The notes under the pieces are model-generated. The model worked only from the letters and a program-made list of their open reading frames with translations, was not told where the DNA came from and did no database searches. Position numbers and translations under genes: made by a program. Positions 8,145 through 16,019 of a DNA stretch of 64,000 nt are shown piece by piece; within the stretch, counting starts at the first letter, position 1; each line of letters opens with the position of its first letter. Origin of the DNA: Sporosarcina sp. ACRSL (lineage in GTDB: Bacteria; Bacillota; Bacilli; Bacillales_A; Planococcaceae); NCBI RefSeq assembly GCF_022346605.1, contig NZ_JAKRNT010000007.1:186001-250000 (forward strand), given 5' to 3'.

Positions 8145-8724
8145 ATTCATACTTTCCTTTCAACGGAACAAACCTCACTTCATCCAACACGGTCGTCTCG
8201 ATGTCCCCGTCTTCCTCTTTTTCCAGGAGCAACAATTCCTGATGAAGGGGTGTGCCTACAGGGATGATCATTCTTCCTCCAATCGCTAATTGCTCCACGA
8301 GTTCAATCGGCACTTGAGCAGCGGCGGCGGTCACCATAATTCGGTCGTAAGGCGCGTGTTCATCCCAACCAGTGCTGCCGTCATCCAGCTTGAAATGGAT
8401 GTTAGTAAAACCGGCTTCATCCAATCTTTCTTTTGCCCGTTCATGCAGCTCGGCAATTCGTTCGATTGTATAAACGGTTTTCGAGAAGGCGGCGAGTAGG
8501 GCAGTTTGGAAGCCAGAGCCCGTTCCGATTTCCAGCACTTTTGCTTCGGGTTGCAAATCGAGCGCCAATGTCATTTCGAGTACGAGGGAAGGTTGGGAAA
8601 TGGTTTGTTCATACCCAATTGGAATGGCCTCGTCCATATAGGCGAATTCTTTCAGTTCATCCATGAAAAAGGAACGATCTAGTTTTTGGAAATAAGTAAT
8701 GATGTCTTCACTATGATTGGCCAT
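8143..8724 (-). CDS. Protein-L-isoaspartate O-methyltransferase-like
   Basis: This class I SAM-dependent methyltransferase resembles PCMT, which repairs isoaspartyl residues. Motif I is LEIGTGSGFQTALLA. The downstream DDGSTGWDEHAPYDRIMVTAAA and GGRMIIPVG segments follow the PCMT order. I prefer the ATG at 8724 (MANHSEDIITYF), which has AAGGGG eight bases upstream, over the ATG at 8772, which has only a weak site. PCMT is uncommon in Bacillales, so a related methyltransferase role is possible. Confidence 0.85.
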   Translation of the reverse strand: MANHSEDIITYFQKLDRSFFMDELKEFAYMDEAIPIGYEQTISQPSLVLEMTLALDLQPEAKVLEIGTGSGFQTALLAAFSKTVYTIERIAELHERAKERLDEAGFTNIHFKLDDGSTGWDEHAPYDRIMVTAAAAQVPIELVEQLAIGGRMIIPVGTPLHQELLLLEKEEDGDIETTVLDEVRFVPLKGKYE

Positions 8725-8853
8725 TTCATATACCCCTTCGTGTAATAGTAGCTGACCTTGTATATTCATCATTTCCTGTAACGCATATTCGCAAACATAA
8801 AAAGGCCTTAATCCATTGATGGATCAACGCCTTCGTTAGAATAATAAGTGTCT

Positions 8854-9456
8854 CTAATTTATTATTTGAATGGTTCCAAGTGAATATTTAAAGATTTTTA
8901 CTAGCTCTTCTGAGAATACTTCTGGTTCAGTAGGGCAATCAGCAATAACCCACTCCATTATTAATCCGATTAATCCGTATGCATAATATTTATTTATTAA
9001 ATTCTTATCGATTGCATTCTCATCAGTTGGGTCCTGCATTTCAAAATCCTCTAAATATAGATTAACGAATAAATTCGTCAATTTACGACTGAAATCAATT
9101 TGCAGATTTTCTCCCAATAAGATTTTATAATATTTCCCGTATTGTTGAAAATGTTTAATGATAAAGATAGGTTCATTATCTAATTTTTGAATATTGATTG
9201 AGTCCTCATTGATATAGGAACTTCTCTGTGCCTTGATAGCCTCATTAAATAGATAGTCAATAATTTCATTTAACAGATCATCTTTTTGTTTGTAATGAAT
9301 ATAGAATGTCCCCCTACTATATCCTGCAAAATCGATGATGTCCTTTATCGTAATCTGTTCATACTTTTTTTGTTCAAGTAATTCCAGTAATGCTTTATAT
9401 AAATTTATCTTTGTTCGTTGTACTCTCTTATCTAAATACTGAAATTCAACCATCAT
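8854..9456 (-). CDS. TetR family transcriptional regulator
   Basis: The 200-aa regulator has an N-terminal helix-turn-helix (ITIKDIIDFAGYSRGTFYIHYKQKDDLL), a strong TetR signature. The C-terminal ligand-binding half is divergent and helical. It is transcribed divergently from the short-chain dehydrogenase gene, and a 25-bp inverted repeat lies between them, so it probably represses that gene and itself. GAGGGAAA precedes the start. Confidence 0.92.
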   Translation of the reverse strand: MMVEFQYLDKRVQRTKINLYKALLELLEQKKYEQITIKDIIDFAGYSRGTFYIHYKQKDDLLNEIIDYLFNEAIKAQRSSYINEDSINIQKLDNEPIFIIKHFQQYGKYYKILLGENLQIDFSRKLTNLFVNLYLEDFEMQDPTDENAIDKNLINKYYAYGLIGLIMEWVIADCPTEPEVFSEELVKIFKYSLGTIQIIN

Positions 9457-9474
9457 TTTCCCTCACAATTTTTT

Positions 9475-9499
9475 TAGACATTCTTAGTAGGTATGTCTA
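9475..9499. promoter_or_regulatory. Predicted TetR operator
   Basis: TAGACAT and ATGTCTA arms are separated by 11 bases, in the divergent intergenic region close to the tetR-like start. Arm length and position fit a TetR-family operator. Confidence 0.5.
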
Positions 9500-9617
9500 T
9501 TAGTGAACATTTTTCGGTTTTCTATACATTGTTTTAATTATACTAAAGCATTAAACTTAAATTGTAGGAAGAATTGATTTGAAACCGATTTCAGAAATGC
9601 AAATTGGAGGTAATCAC

Positions 9618-10370
9618 ATGAAAAGATTAGAAGGTAAAGTTGCAATTGTAACTGGAGCAGGTGCTGGACAAGGTGCTGCTGAAGCTAAATTGTTCGCACA
9701 AGAAGGAGCAAAAGTTATCGCGACAGATGTTGCATTTGAAAATGTACAAAATGTTGTAGAAGAAATTAATGCAGAATATCCTGGTAGTGCAATTGCTCTT
9801 AAACATGATGTATCTTCTGAAGAACAATGGCAAACAGTAGTTGAAGAATCAATTAAGAGTTTCGGGAAAATAGATATATTAGTTAATAATGCTGGTATTC
9901 TTGCTACGAAGCCGTATCAAGAAACCACTATCGACTATTGGAATTTAGGCATGAATATTAATGCTTGGAGCCAATTTATTGGTATGAAAACTGTTGCTCC
10001 TTATATCAAAGAAGCAGGTGGCGGATCAATCGTGAATATTGGTTCTATGGCAAGTATTGATAACTCTGGCGGTTTCAACGTTTATACTGCAAGTAAAGGT
10101 GCAGTTGAAGCACTTACACGTGCAGCTGCAGTACAATTTGGACCAGATAATATCCGTGTAAATTCTGTTCATCCAGGTGCAATCGCTACTAAAATGTTAA
10201 CTGATACAATCACTACAGATGAGGCAATGCAAGGTGTTATCGGTATGATACCGCTTGGCCGAGTTGGCGAACCTGTCGATGTAGCCAAACTAGTTTTGTT
10301 CCTAGCAAGTGATGATTCAAACTACATTTCTGGTACTGCGAACATCATTGATGGTGCGATGAGATTATAA
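9618..10370 (+). CDS. Short-chain dehydrogenase/reductase
   Basis: The 250-aa cytosolic NAD(P)-dependent oxidoreductase is a classical SDR. It shows the glycine-rich cofactor loop TGAGAGQGAAEA, the structural NNAG motif, and the catalytic Ser ... YTASKG (Tyr and Lys). The frame opens at 9579, but GGAGGT sits just before the ATG at 9618. Divergent from the TetR regulator, which likely controls it. Substrate unknown. A terminator follows at 10382. Confidence 0.94.
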   Translation: MKRLEGKVAIVTGAGAGQGAAEAKLFAQEGAKVIATDVAFENVQNVVEEINAEYPGSAIALKHDVSSEEQWQTVVEESIKSFGKIDILVNNAGILATKPYQETTIDYWNLGMNINAWSQFIGMKTVAPYIKEAGGGSIVNIGSMASIDNSGGFNVYTASKGAVEALTRAAAVQFGPDNIRVNSVHPGAIATKMLTDTITTDEAMQGVIGMIPLGRVGEPVDVAKLVLFLASDDSNYISGTANIIDGAMRL

Positions 10371-10381
10371 TAGAAGATATC

Positions 10382-10414
10382 AAAAAGCTGCAATCGTCAA
10401 TTGCAGCTTTTTTT
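10382..10414 (+). terminator. Terminator after short-chain dehydrogenase
   Basis: AAAAAGCTGCAAT pairs with ATTGCAGCTTTTT, followed by T residues. Confidence 0.9.
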
Positions 10415-10500
10415 GCATTTCATTGAAGTAAGCGAAGTTTAAAGGGATTTAGGCATAGTGGCCGAATAGTAAATAAAGAGAAGTCATTAACTTGTACAAT

Positions 10501-10540
10501 AAGAAAAACCGATCTTCAGATTGACTAGAAGATCGGTTTA
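10501..10540 (-). terminator. Terminator of VOC gene
   Basis: AAACCGATCTTC (10506-10517) pairs with GAAGATCGGTTT (10528-10539). Read on the minus strand it ends in a T run. Confidence 0.75.
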
Positions 10541-10560
10541 CATGCATGAACGAATAAAAT

Positions 10561-10977
10561 TTAGTTAGCTTCTTGCATTTTTCTCACATTGTCCGAATGG
10601 AATGGAGAATTTTCAACTTCATTTACGACACTATATGGGTTGCCATCTAAATCGAAGAAGTCAAAGAATTTCATGCCACCGAAATCATCTATTTCGGTAG
10701 TGACAACGCCATTGTTGTTAAAGTGAGTAAAGGCAGCTTCAATATCATCCACTACAAAGTTATAATAAGAATTTTTCTGATTCCCTTTGATCGTAAATTC
10801 GGTAGGCTGCGGAGTTTCAACTTGTACTAAGGCTAGCTGTGCTGAACCAGTTGGTAAATAGTAGCCAACTCCATCTTTCCAACTATCAATTTTCTTCACA
10901 CCGAGATTCTTTTCGTACCATTCTGCAGATTTTTCAATGTTTGTTACTGGAATAAAGATACCACCAATTTTAAACAT
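10561..10977 (-). CDS. VOC superfamily protein (glyoxalase-like)
   Basis: The 138-aa protein has the vicinal-oxygen-chelate fold, with paired beta-alpha-beta modules starting IFIPVTNIEKSAEWYEKNLGV and ending FFDLDGNPYSVVNE. Members act as glyoxalases, dioxygenases or antibiotic-binding/inactivating proteins; the particular activity is not predictable here. AAAGGAGG precedes the ATG. It is divergent from an ECF sigma gene only 80 bp away. Confidence 0.88.
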   Translation of the reverse strand: MFKIGGIFIPVTNIEKSAEWYEKNLGVKKIDSWKDGVGYYLPTGSAQLALVQVETPQPTEFTIKGNQKNSYYNFVVDDIEAAFTHFNNNGVVTTEIDDFGGMKFFDFFDLDGNPYSVVNEVENSPFHSDNVRKMQEAN

Positions 10978-11058
10978 AAAATTCCTCCTTTAATTGAAAT
11001 TCCTATTTACAACGTTTGAAATAGCGTAAAAGTTACAAATAAAAATGAGGTGACTAAA

Positions 11059-11706
11059 ATGATTTTTGAAGATGTAGAGCTTGAGATTAAAAAACTATAC
11101 AAATATTGTTTAAAGTTATCAGGGTCACCATGGGTTGCCGAAGATTTAGTACAAGAGACGATGTTAAAGGTGTATAAACTAAAGAATGCAGAACCAGAAC
11201 GACAGTTCAATTTTTCATTTCTATGTACGGTGGCTAAAAACCTTTTTATTGATGATAAAAGAAAAATGAAAGAGACCATTCATTTTATTGAAGATTTTTA
11301 TGGTGAAGCGTGTGATTCATTAGAATACGATAGTCTTCTTGAGGTTTTATTTACTTCCTTACCGTTAAAACAAGCGATGCTCATCACCTTGAAGGATGTT
11401 TTTGGATACACCACAAAGGAAATCGCAGCCATGTTGCGAGTGAGTAATGAATCGATTAAAACAGCACTTCATCGTTCAAGGAAGAAGCTTACATCAGCCA
11501 CTGAAATAGACAGGGAGGTTGCACTTCCTAACCACCAAATTATTGTAGGATTATCAAGGGCCATTAAGGAATCCAAACCAATGCACGTTTTTTATTATTA
11601 TCGACTATTGGAAACACGAAATTTTAAAATGAAAAGAAGCCCCGAACAATCTGTCATCCATGTGATCGATCCAGATGGAAATATATTAGAGCTTCTGTCT
11701 CGGTAA
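11059..11706 (+). CDS. ECF sigma factor with C-terminal extension
   Basis: Sigma-70 region 2 (WVAEDLVQETMLKVYKL) and region 4 (YTTKEIAAMLRVSNESIKTALHRSRKKL) are clear, so it should redirect RNA polymerase. About 60 residues follow region 4, ending VIHVIDPDGNILELLSR, which looks like the final strand of a VOC/glyoxalase domain. I chose the ATG at 11059, with GAGGTGA upstream, rather than the GTG at 11050. No anti-sigma gene lies next to it. The divergent neighbour is a VOC protein, which makes the tail more striking. Confidence 0.88.
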   Translation: MIFEDVELEIKKLYKYCLKLSGSPWVAEDLVQETMLKVYKLKNAEPERQFNFSFLCTVAKNLFIDDKRKMKETIHFIEDFYGEACDSLEYDSLLEVLFTSLPLKQAMLITLKDVFGYTTKEIAAMLRVSNESIKTALHRSRKKLTSATEIDREVALPNHQIIVGLSRAIKESKPMHVFYYYRLLETRNFKMKRSPEQSVIHVIDPDGNILELLSR

Positions 11707-11739
11707 ATTATTCTTTGGTCATTTATTAGGGATTAAAAA

Positions 11740-11789
11740 TGCAAAAAATGAGCTGGGGAAACCTCTCTCCAAGCTCATTGTATTTTGCA
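11740..11789. terminator. Long hairpin after ECF sigma gene
   Basis: TGCAAAAAATGAGCT can pair with AGCTCATTGTATTTTGCA (imperfectly). It separates convergent genes and probably terminates both. Confidence 0.55.
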
Positions 11790-11825
11790 GTCCGCTTTTT
11801 ATTGAAGCACCCGCAAGTTTAAGTG

Positions 11826-12278
11826 TCACGCTTCACTACTTCTTTTGTTAAACAAAGGCTGCATAATAATTTGCAAATGATAGTAAAGGAGTGAAGCTAT
11901 TATTCCAACAGATAACAAACTAAATGTCTCTGTATTATATACAATATCCCCATTTGAAATTATAAACAAGAAAATCAATGTGCTAACTATACCCGCTAAT
12001 ATATACCATATAAATTTTCTCAAGTATCTTTTACCTCTTGAGTCAAGTTGATATTTCACGCTTATTTTATCAATCACAAATGACCAAATAACACCTGCAA
12101 TAATAAAGACAGGACCTGAGTATGTAGCGAAAATAACAAAAATTCCTGTTAGAGAGATATATGAAGAATTCGGTTCTCTATTAGAAACAGGCGTGTACGC
12201 AAATATCGCAATCGAAACACAAAATAAGACTGTCGCAATAACTCCTATTAAGATTCGTTTAACTATTTCATTTACCAT
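11826..12278 (-). CDS. Four-helix membrane protein, 150 aa
   Basis: Hydrophobic segments lie at about residues 8-28, 43-68, 88-108 and 118-138. It opens with MVNEIVKRILIGVIATVLF behind a strong AAGGAGGT. No family is recognised; likely an integral membrane protein of unknown role. Confidence 0.6.
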   Translation of the reverse strand: MVNEIVKRILIGVIATVLFCVSIAIFAYTPVSNREPNSSYISLTGIFVIFATYSGPVFIIAGVIWSFVIDKISVKYQLDSRGKRYLRKFIWYILAGIVSTLIFLFIISNGDIVYNTETFSLLSVGIIASLLYYHLQIIMQPLFNKRSSEA

Positions 12279-12329
12279 TTAGTAACCTCCTTCTATTGTT
12301 TATCACTCCATTGGTTCACACTTAATCAA

Positions 12330-12440
12330 AATTGCCCGTCAGTTGGACAAGAAATAAAGAGCCGTCTAAGCAACTCCGATCTTCAAGTACAGCACCCATT
12401 AGTTGAAGAAGCAAAACCACCTAAATTGGCAGTTGTTCCT
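12330..12440. repeat. Interspersed intergenic repeat, copy 2 (degenerate)
   Basis: It contains CAGTTGGACAAG, AAAGAGCCGTCTAAGCA, GCACCCATTAGTTGAAG and GGCAGTTGTTCCTTAACC, which correspond in order to parts of the repeats at 656-715 and 13225-13285. It appears to be two partial copies side by side. Confidence 0.45.
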
Positions 12441-12458
12441 TAACCAAGCTCCTAATAG

Positions 12459-13169
12459 TTAAATACTAATTTTTCTAACAACATAAGTTATAGCATTTGT
12501 TTTCAATAAAACATCTTTTTCATCACGTACAATTTTATATTCAAACGGCTTAACCCAATTATTTAATATTTCCCACCCATCGTATATTCTATCTAATCTA
12601 TTTATCATATCTTCTGTCTTAAGATTGATTTCCATCATAACATCTAATCTTTGGTTGGATTTTATATCAATTTCTTCTACTTCTGAATTAACAATAATAC
12701 AGTTTATTCCCTCATTTTTTGTTCCTAATGCCATTTGTCTAATTACACTTTCAAAAATATCTTCTGATTCAACGTGTTCTAAAGTCGATACAGCAACAAT
12801 ATAGTCATATTCATTTTTTTTAATCTTGTAATGTCCTATATCTGCTTTTTGAGGTTTTATCACTTCTTTTACTTCATATTCTTCGCTATATAGCTTTAAT
12901 TTATCTAATGCTGAATCTAATAAATCTACACAAACAACTTGCCCATTTTTTTCTTTTATCTCTTGGGCAATTGGGATACTATTTCTTCCCACTCCTGAAC
13001 CTAAATCCAAGACCCGAATATTTTCTTTACTTTTAAATAAAGGCAGTAAATCCATTACTGTTTTTACTGGTTTGTATAACCAAGAACCTTCTTCAAATAA
13101 TTTGTAGTTTTCATAACAAAAATCGTGATACTTTTTTTCTTCTTTACGAATTAAACCAATTCTACTCAA
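12459..13169 (-). CDS. Class I SAM-dependent methyltransferase
   Basis: The 236-aa protein has motif I IRVLDLGSGVGRNSIPIA and a motif-IV-like YDYIVAVSTLEHVES, so it should transfer a methyl group from S-adenosylmethionine. The substrate is unknown. The start is TTG at 13169 with TAGGAGGA upstream. It is AT-rich compared with genes after 15 kb and flanked on both sides by interspersed repeats. Confidence 0.85.
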   Translation of the reverse strand: MSRIGLIRKEEKKYHDFCYENYKLFEEGSWLYKPVKTVMDLLPLFKSKENIRVLDLGSGVGRNSIPIAQEIKEKNGQVVCVDLLDSALDKLKLYSEEYEVKEVIKPQKADIGHYKIKKNEYDYIVAVSTLEHVESEDIFESVIRQMALGTKNEGINCIIVNSEVEEIDIKSNQRLDVMMEINLKTEDMINRLDRIYDGWEILNNWVKPFEYKIVRDEKDVLLKTNAITYVVRKISI

Positions 13170-13224
13170 TCGTTAATCCTCCTAAAAAATATATTTAGTT
13201 TAATATTCTCTACTAAATACCTAA

Positions 13225-13285
13225 TACCTTGTTCAACTAAGCTGCCGTTTTAGTTGAACAAGAAAAAAGAGCCATCTAAGCAGCT
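13225..13285. repeat. Interspersed intergenic repeat, copy 3
   Basis: It shows the same order as copy 1: TTCAACTAAGCTGCCG, TTAGTTGAACAAG, AAAGAGCCATCTAAGCAG. TTCAACTAA pairs with TTAGTTGAA. Confidence 0.6.
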
Positions 13286-13299
13286 CCACAACAGGACTA

Positions 13300-13767
13300 T
13301 TAATTTAATATCCACTTTGATGATTCGGATTTCTCCAGCCAATAATTTGCTTTAGCAGTATCTTTAGCTACTCCAATACCCATCTCGTATTTCTTACCTA
13401 CGTTAAACATCCCGCTTAAATCTCCACTATTCGCAGCCATTAAATTCAATTCAAATGCTTTTGTTAAATCTTTTTCTACACCTATTCCATATCCATAAAG
13501 ATAACCTAAGTTGACCATAGCTGTTGTATTTCCATTCTTAACACTTTCTAAATACCATTTTAGGCTTTCTTCATAATCAACATTTACATGTATTCCTTCT
13601 TGATAATAGTAAGCTAACATTCCTTGTGCCTCTGCATCTTCTTTGTGTGCCAAAGCATGTAATTCTTCAATTGATAGCTGACTATAATCCTTTTCCAGAT
13701 CTAATAGAAGATACAAACCAACCACTGAAATTAAGGCTACAATAAAGATGAAATTTTTCTTTTTTAT
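13300..13767 (-). CDS. Membrane-anchored Sel1-repeat protein, apparent ATA start
   Basis: Three Sel1-like/TPR helical repeats (AEAQGMLAYYYQEGI, TAMVNLGYLYGYGIGVEKD, SGMFNVGKKYEMGIGVAKD) form a protein-binding scaffold. The first standard start in frame is GTG at 13725, but it lacks a ribosome binding site and would cut a signal anchor. Upstream, in frame, lies KKKNFIFIVALISVVGLYLL, and GAGGAG stands six bases before an ATA at 13767. I therefore extend the gene to that ATA, a rare start, giving about 155 aa. A base change or sequencing error at that codon is an alternative. Confidence 0.6.
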   Translation of the reverse strand: MKKKNFIFIVALISVVGLYLLLDLEKDYSQLSIEELHALAHKEDAEAQGMLAYYYQEGIHVNVDYEESLKWYLESVKNGNTTAMVNLGYLYGYGIGVEKDLTKAFELNLMAANSGDLSGMFNVGKKYEMGIGVAKDTAKANYWLEKSESSKWILN

Positions 13768-13926
13768 AGTAATCTCCTCTGTTCTCTCTAATTCACTCTA
13801 ATCCACTTTATTGTAAAGTTTATTGTGAATATTTACAACTATAATTATATTATTCTTATTGAAGTAATCTTTCCCATAGTTTAAGAAGAAAGATGAACAG
13901 TACTTTTCTGATACATCATATAAAAA

Positions 13927-14061
13927 CTACTTCGATGTCCTTCCGAATTCACCTGATGCGAGGAGGGCGGTCTGGAAGTCTGCCAACTGCAAAGTAAGGT
14001 TTTCCTCTTGACCTAGTAGCACAAAATAATCAACTGCACCTTTAATAACGCACGAATGCAT
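13927..14061 (-). CDS. Doubtful short ORF or gene remnant, 44 aa
   Basis: The frame opens MHSCVIKGAVDYFVLLGQ and ends LASGEFGRTSK. It has protein-like composition, but no ribosome binding site, and its ATG lies inside one arm of the hairpin at 14058-14099. It could be the tail of a decayed gene. The rest of the interval between 13768 and 14121 shows nothing else supportable. Confidence 0.25.
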   Translation of the reverse strand: MHSCVIKGAVDYFVLLGQEENLTLQLADFQTALLASGEFGRTSK

Positions 14062-14099
14062 TCAAGCCCTTCCATATTACAGTGGAAGGGCTTGAATGC
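14058..14099. terminator. Strong 17-bp hairpin downstream of NlpC/P60 gene
   Basis: GCATTCAAGCCCTTCCA pairs perfectly with TGGAAGGGCTTGAATGC. There is no long T run on either side, so termination is plausible but not certain. Confidence 0.55.
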
Positions 14100-14121
14100 T
14101 TGCTATTTTCTTCTGAATTTT

Positions 14122-15135
14122 TTATTTTACGTATCTTCTCGCACCAGCATACTCTTTTGCAAATCCAGTAGCAGCGATTACATCGATACGTACGTGAGTT
14201 GATGAGTTTGGAGAATGTAGCATTTTGCCGTCACCAATATAGATACCTACATGGTGAACTCTTCCTTTCCCTTCTTGGTAAGCGAAGAAAACGAGGTCTC
14301 CAGCTTGAAGATCCTCTCTGTCGACAGGTGTGCCATGTGTAGCCTGAACGGAAGAATCTCTTGGGATGACAATGCCGTGCGCATGATAGATCGTGTGTGT
14401 GAATCCTGAGCAATCATATCCAAAGCCAGATGTCCCTGCCCATAAATAAGGAAGGTTTAAGAACTTCATGCCGGTCTCGACGATATCATTACCCGTTGGA
14501 GATGGGATATCTTGTTCATGATTATAGATAGTTACATCTGATTTTTTTAGCCACTTCTTGCCGTCACTTGGCGTAGCGACCAACACTTCGTTTTCGAATT
14601 CTTGCAAAACGGGTAACCTGGTGTTGAAGCTTAGCTCAAGGAATTCATTCTCTGTTCTTTTTTCATTATATAACCAAGCTGTAGGTGAAGTGACGAGGGC
14701 AAACGGTCGGTGCAGCTGGTTTTCAAAGCTTGGATCCTTAGCTAATTGGACTGCGGGCATCCAGCCAGGATATCCTATTTCACTTTTAGGGGTAGGGTGC
14801 GTGTGGACAGCAACCTTCACCCAATCACCATTATTTTCAAGCACTGTTACTTTGGCACCGTATAAAGCTTGCGTTTCCAGTTTTCCGACTAGACCAAGTT
14901 TGTCTTGATACGTCATACTGGTTGTCCATTTTCTTAAATCAACAGGGTTCGTCGCGGAATACTTGTCAACCTCTCTTAGTAAATTTGGTGCTGTCCAAAT
15001 TGTTGCCGCAGTAACATCAATATAGTACATACCGCCGACTTCTTTGCTTTCTGCTGACACACCGCCCGTTGGGAATAAATACGAACCTGATAAAATTAAT
15101 ACAACTACGAGCAAGAACTTGATGCATTTCTTCAT
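14122..15135 (-). CDS. Secreted NlpC/P60 cell-wall endopeptidase (YkfC-like)
   Basis: The 337-aa protein has a signal peptide ending near GGVSA, two SH3-like domains (about residues 35-210), and a C-terminal NlpC/P60 domain. The catalytic Cys is in FGYDCSGFTHTIYHAHG and the His in GRVHHVGIYIGDGKMLHS. Such enzymes cleave gamma-D-glutamyl to diamino-acid bonds in peptidoglycan stem peptides. I start at the ATG at 15135, with AAGGGGGA upstream, rather than at 15168. It acts outside the cell. Closest family resemblance is to YkfC-type endopeptidases. Confidence 0.93.
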   Translation of the reverse strand: MKKCIKFLLVVVLILSGSYLFPTGGVSAESKEVGGMYYIDVTAATIWTAPNLLREVDKYSATNPVDLRKWTTSMTYQDKLGLVGKLETQALYGAKVTVLENNGDWVKVAVHTHPTPKSEIGYPGWMPAVQLAKDPSFENQLHRPFALVTSPTAWLYNEKRTENEFLELSFNTRLPVLQEFENEVLVATPSDGKKWLKKSDVTIYNHEQDIPSPTGNDIVETGMKFLNLPYLWAGTSGFGYDCSGFTHTIYHAHGIVIPRDSSVQATHGTPVDREDLQAGDLVFFAYQEGKGRVHHVGIYIGDGKMLHSPNSSTHVRIDVIAATGFAKEYAGARRYVK

Positions 15136-15386
15136 TTCAACCATCCCCCTTTTAGTTGGTATTGACACATTAATCCCTCATACACTACCAGTATATGTCC
15201 AAGCCTTATAGAGTTAATAGATGAAAAATAACCATTTCCTGAATATATAACCAAATTACTATTTTAAGAGTTTTCAACTAGAACCGGGGGAAACACCAAC
15301 AATAGGAATTCCATGGAAATATTAACAACCAATACGAAACCTATGTGCTGTCCTCTCCGTATTACCATTTGGGGAGGTGGGCAGAA

Positions 15387-15938
15387 TTGTTAGATAAAAA
15401 TGAACCACGACACATTTTCATGGCTTTTTCGTTTGGAATTATTGTAATTTCTCCTGTATTTCTTGTGCTGTTGCCGTCGTTTATTGCCAATAATCTTTAC
15501 CAAGTAACTAACACTTGGGTCGTTGTTGTTCCGGCGAAGGTGTATGTGTTGTACGGGCTTGGTATGCTATTTCTATTCATGGCCACTTTTTTTCTTTGGA
15601 TTATGTCTGTGAATAAAACATCGAAATGGCTAGCGGCAATATGCGTCCTCCTATCGATTTCATTAATGGCGGATGGATCCGCGCGTTATATAGGCGTGTC
15701 GACGGATGGTATTTCATTCAAAAGGGGAGTGGCAGAGACAGGTCAGCACTATGCGTGGAGCAACATTCAGCACGTCGTTTATCGTGAGAATCCGCAAGGG
15801 GGAGGGTTTCCGAAGTTCGATTTCTATTTTAAGGATGGGGATATGGTTACGTTGCCCGAAAATCGGAATGTGCGCGTGTTCCACAATATGATACGCAAGA
15901 CTCTTCAGAATGAAGAAATTGAAGTGAAGCGTAAATGA
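15387..15938 (+). CDS. Two-helix membrane protein with PH-like tail
   Basis: A longer frame opens at 15345, but GGGGAGG lies nine bases before the TTG at 15387, giving 183 aa. Two membrane segments (about residues 12-36 and 52-73) plus a third hydrophobic stretch precede a beta-rich C-terminal domain (VSTDGISFKRGV ... YAWSNIQHVVYRE), which resembles bacterial PH-like domains. Function unknown. Confidence 0.6.
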   Translation: MLDKNEPRHIFMAFSFGIIVISPVFLVLLPSFIANNLYQVTNTWVVVVPAKVYVLYGLGMLFLFMATFFLWIMSVNKTSKWLAAICVLLSISLMADGSARYIGVSTDGISFKRGVAETGQHYAWSNIQHVVYRENPQGGGFPKFDFYFKDGDMVTLPENRNVRVFHNMIRKTLQNEEIEVKRK

Positions 15939-15976
15939 ACGGGTTACAACCATGAAAGATTATTGGCGAAAAGTTT

Positions 15977-16019
15977 ATGTCCCGGATCTGAGGTTGAAAA
16001 CAGATCCGGACATTTTTTT
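15977..16019 (+). terminator. Terminator between convergent genes
   Basis: TGTCCCGGATCTG and CAGATCCGGACA (one bulged base) form a stem followed by a T run. Confidence 0.85.
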
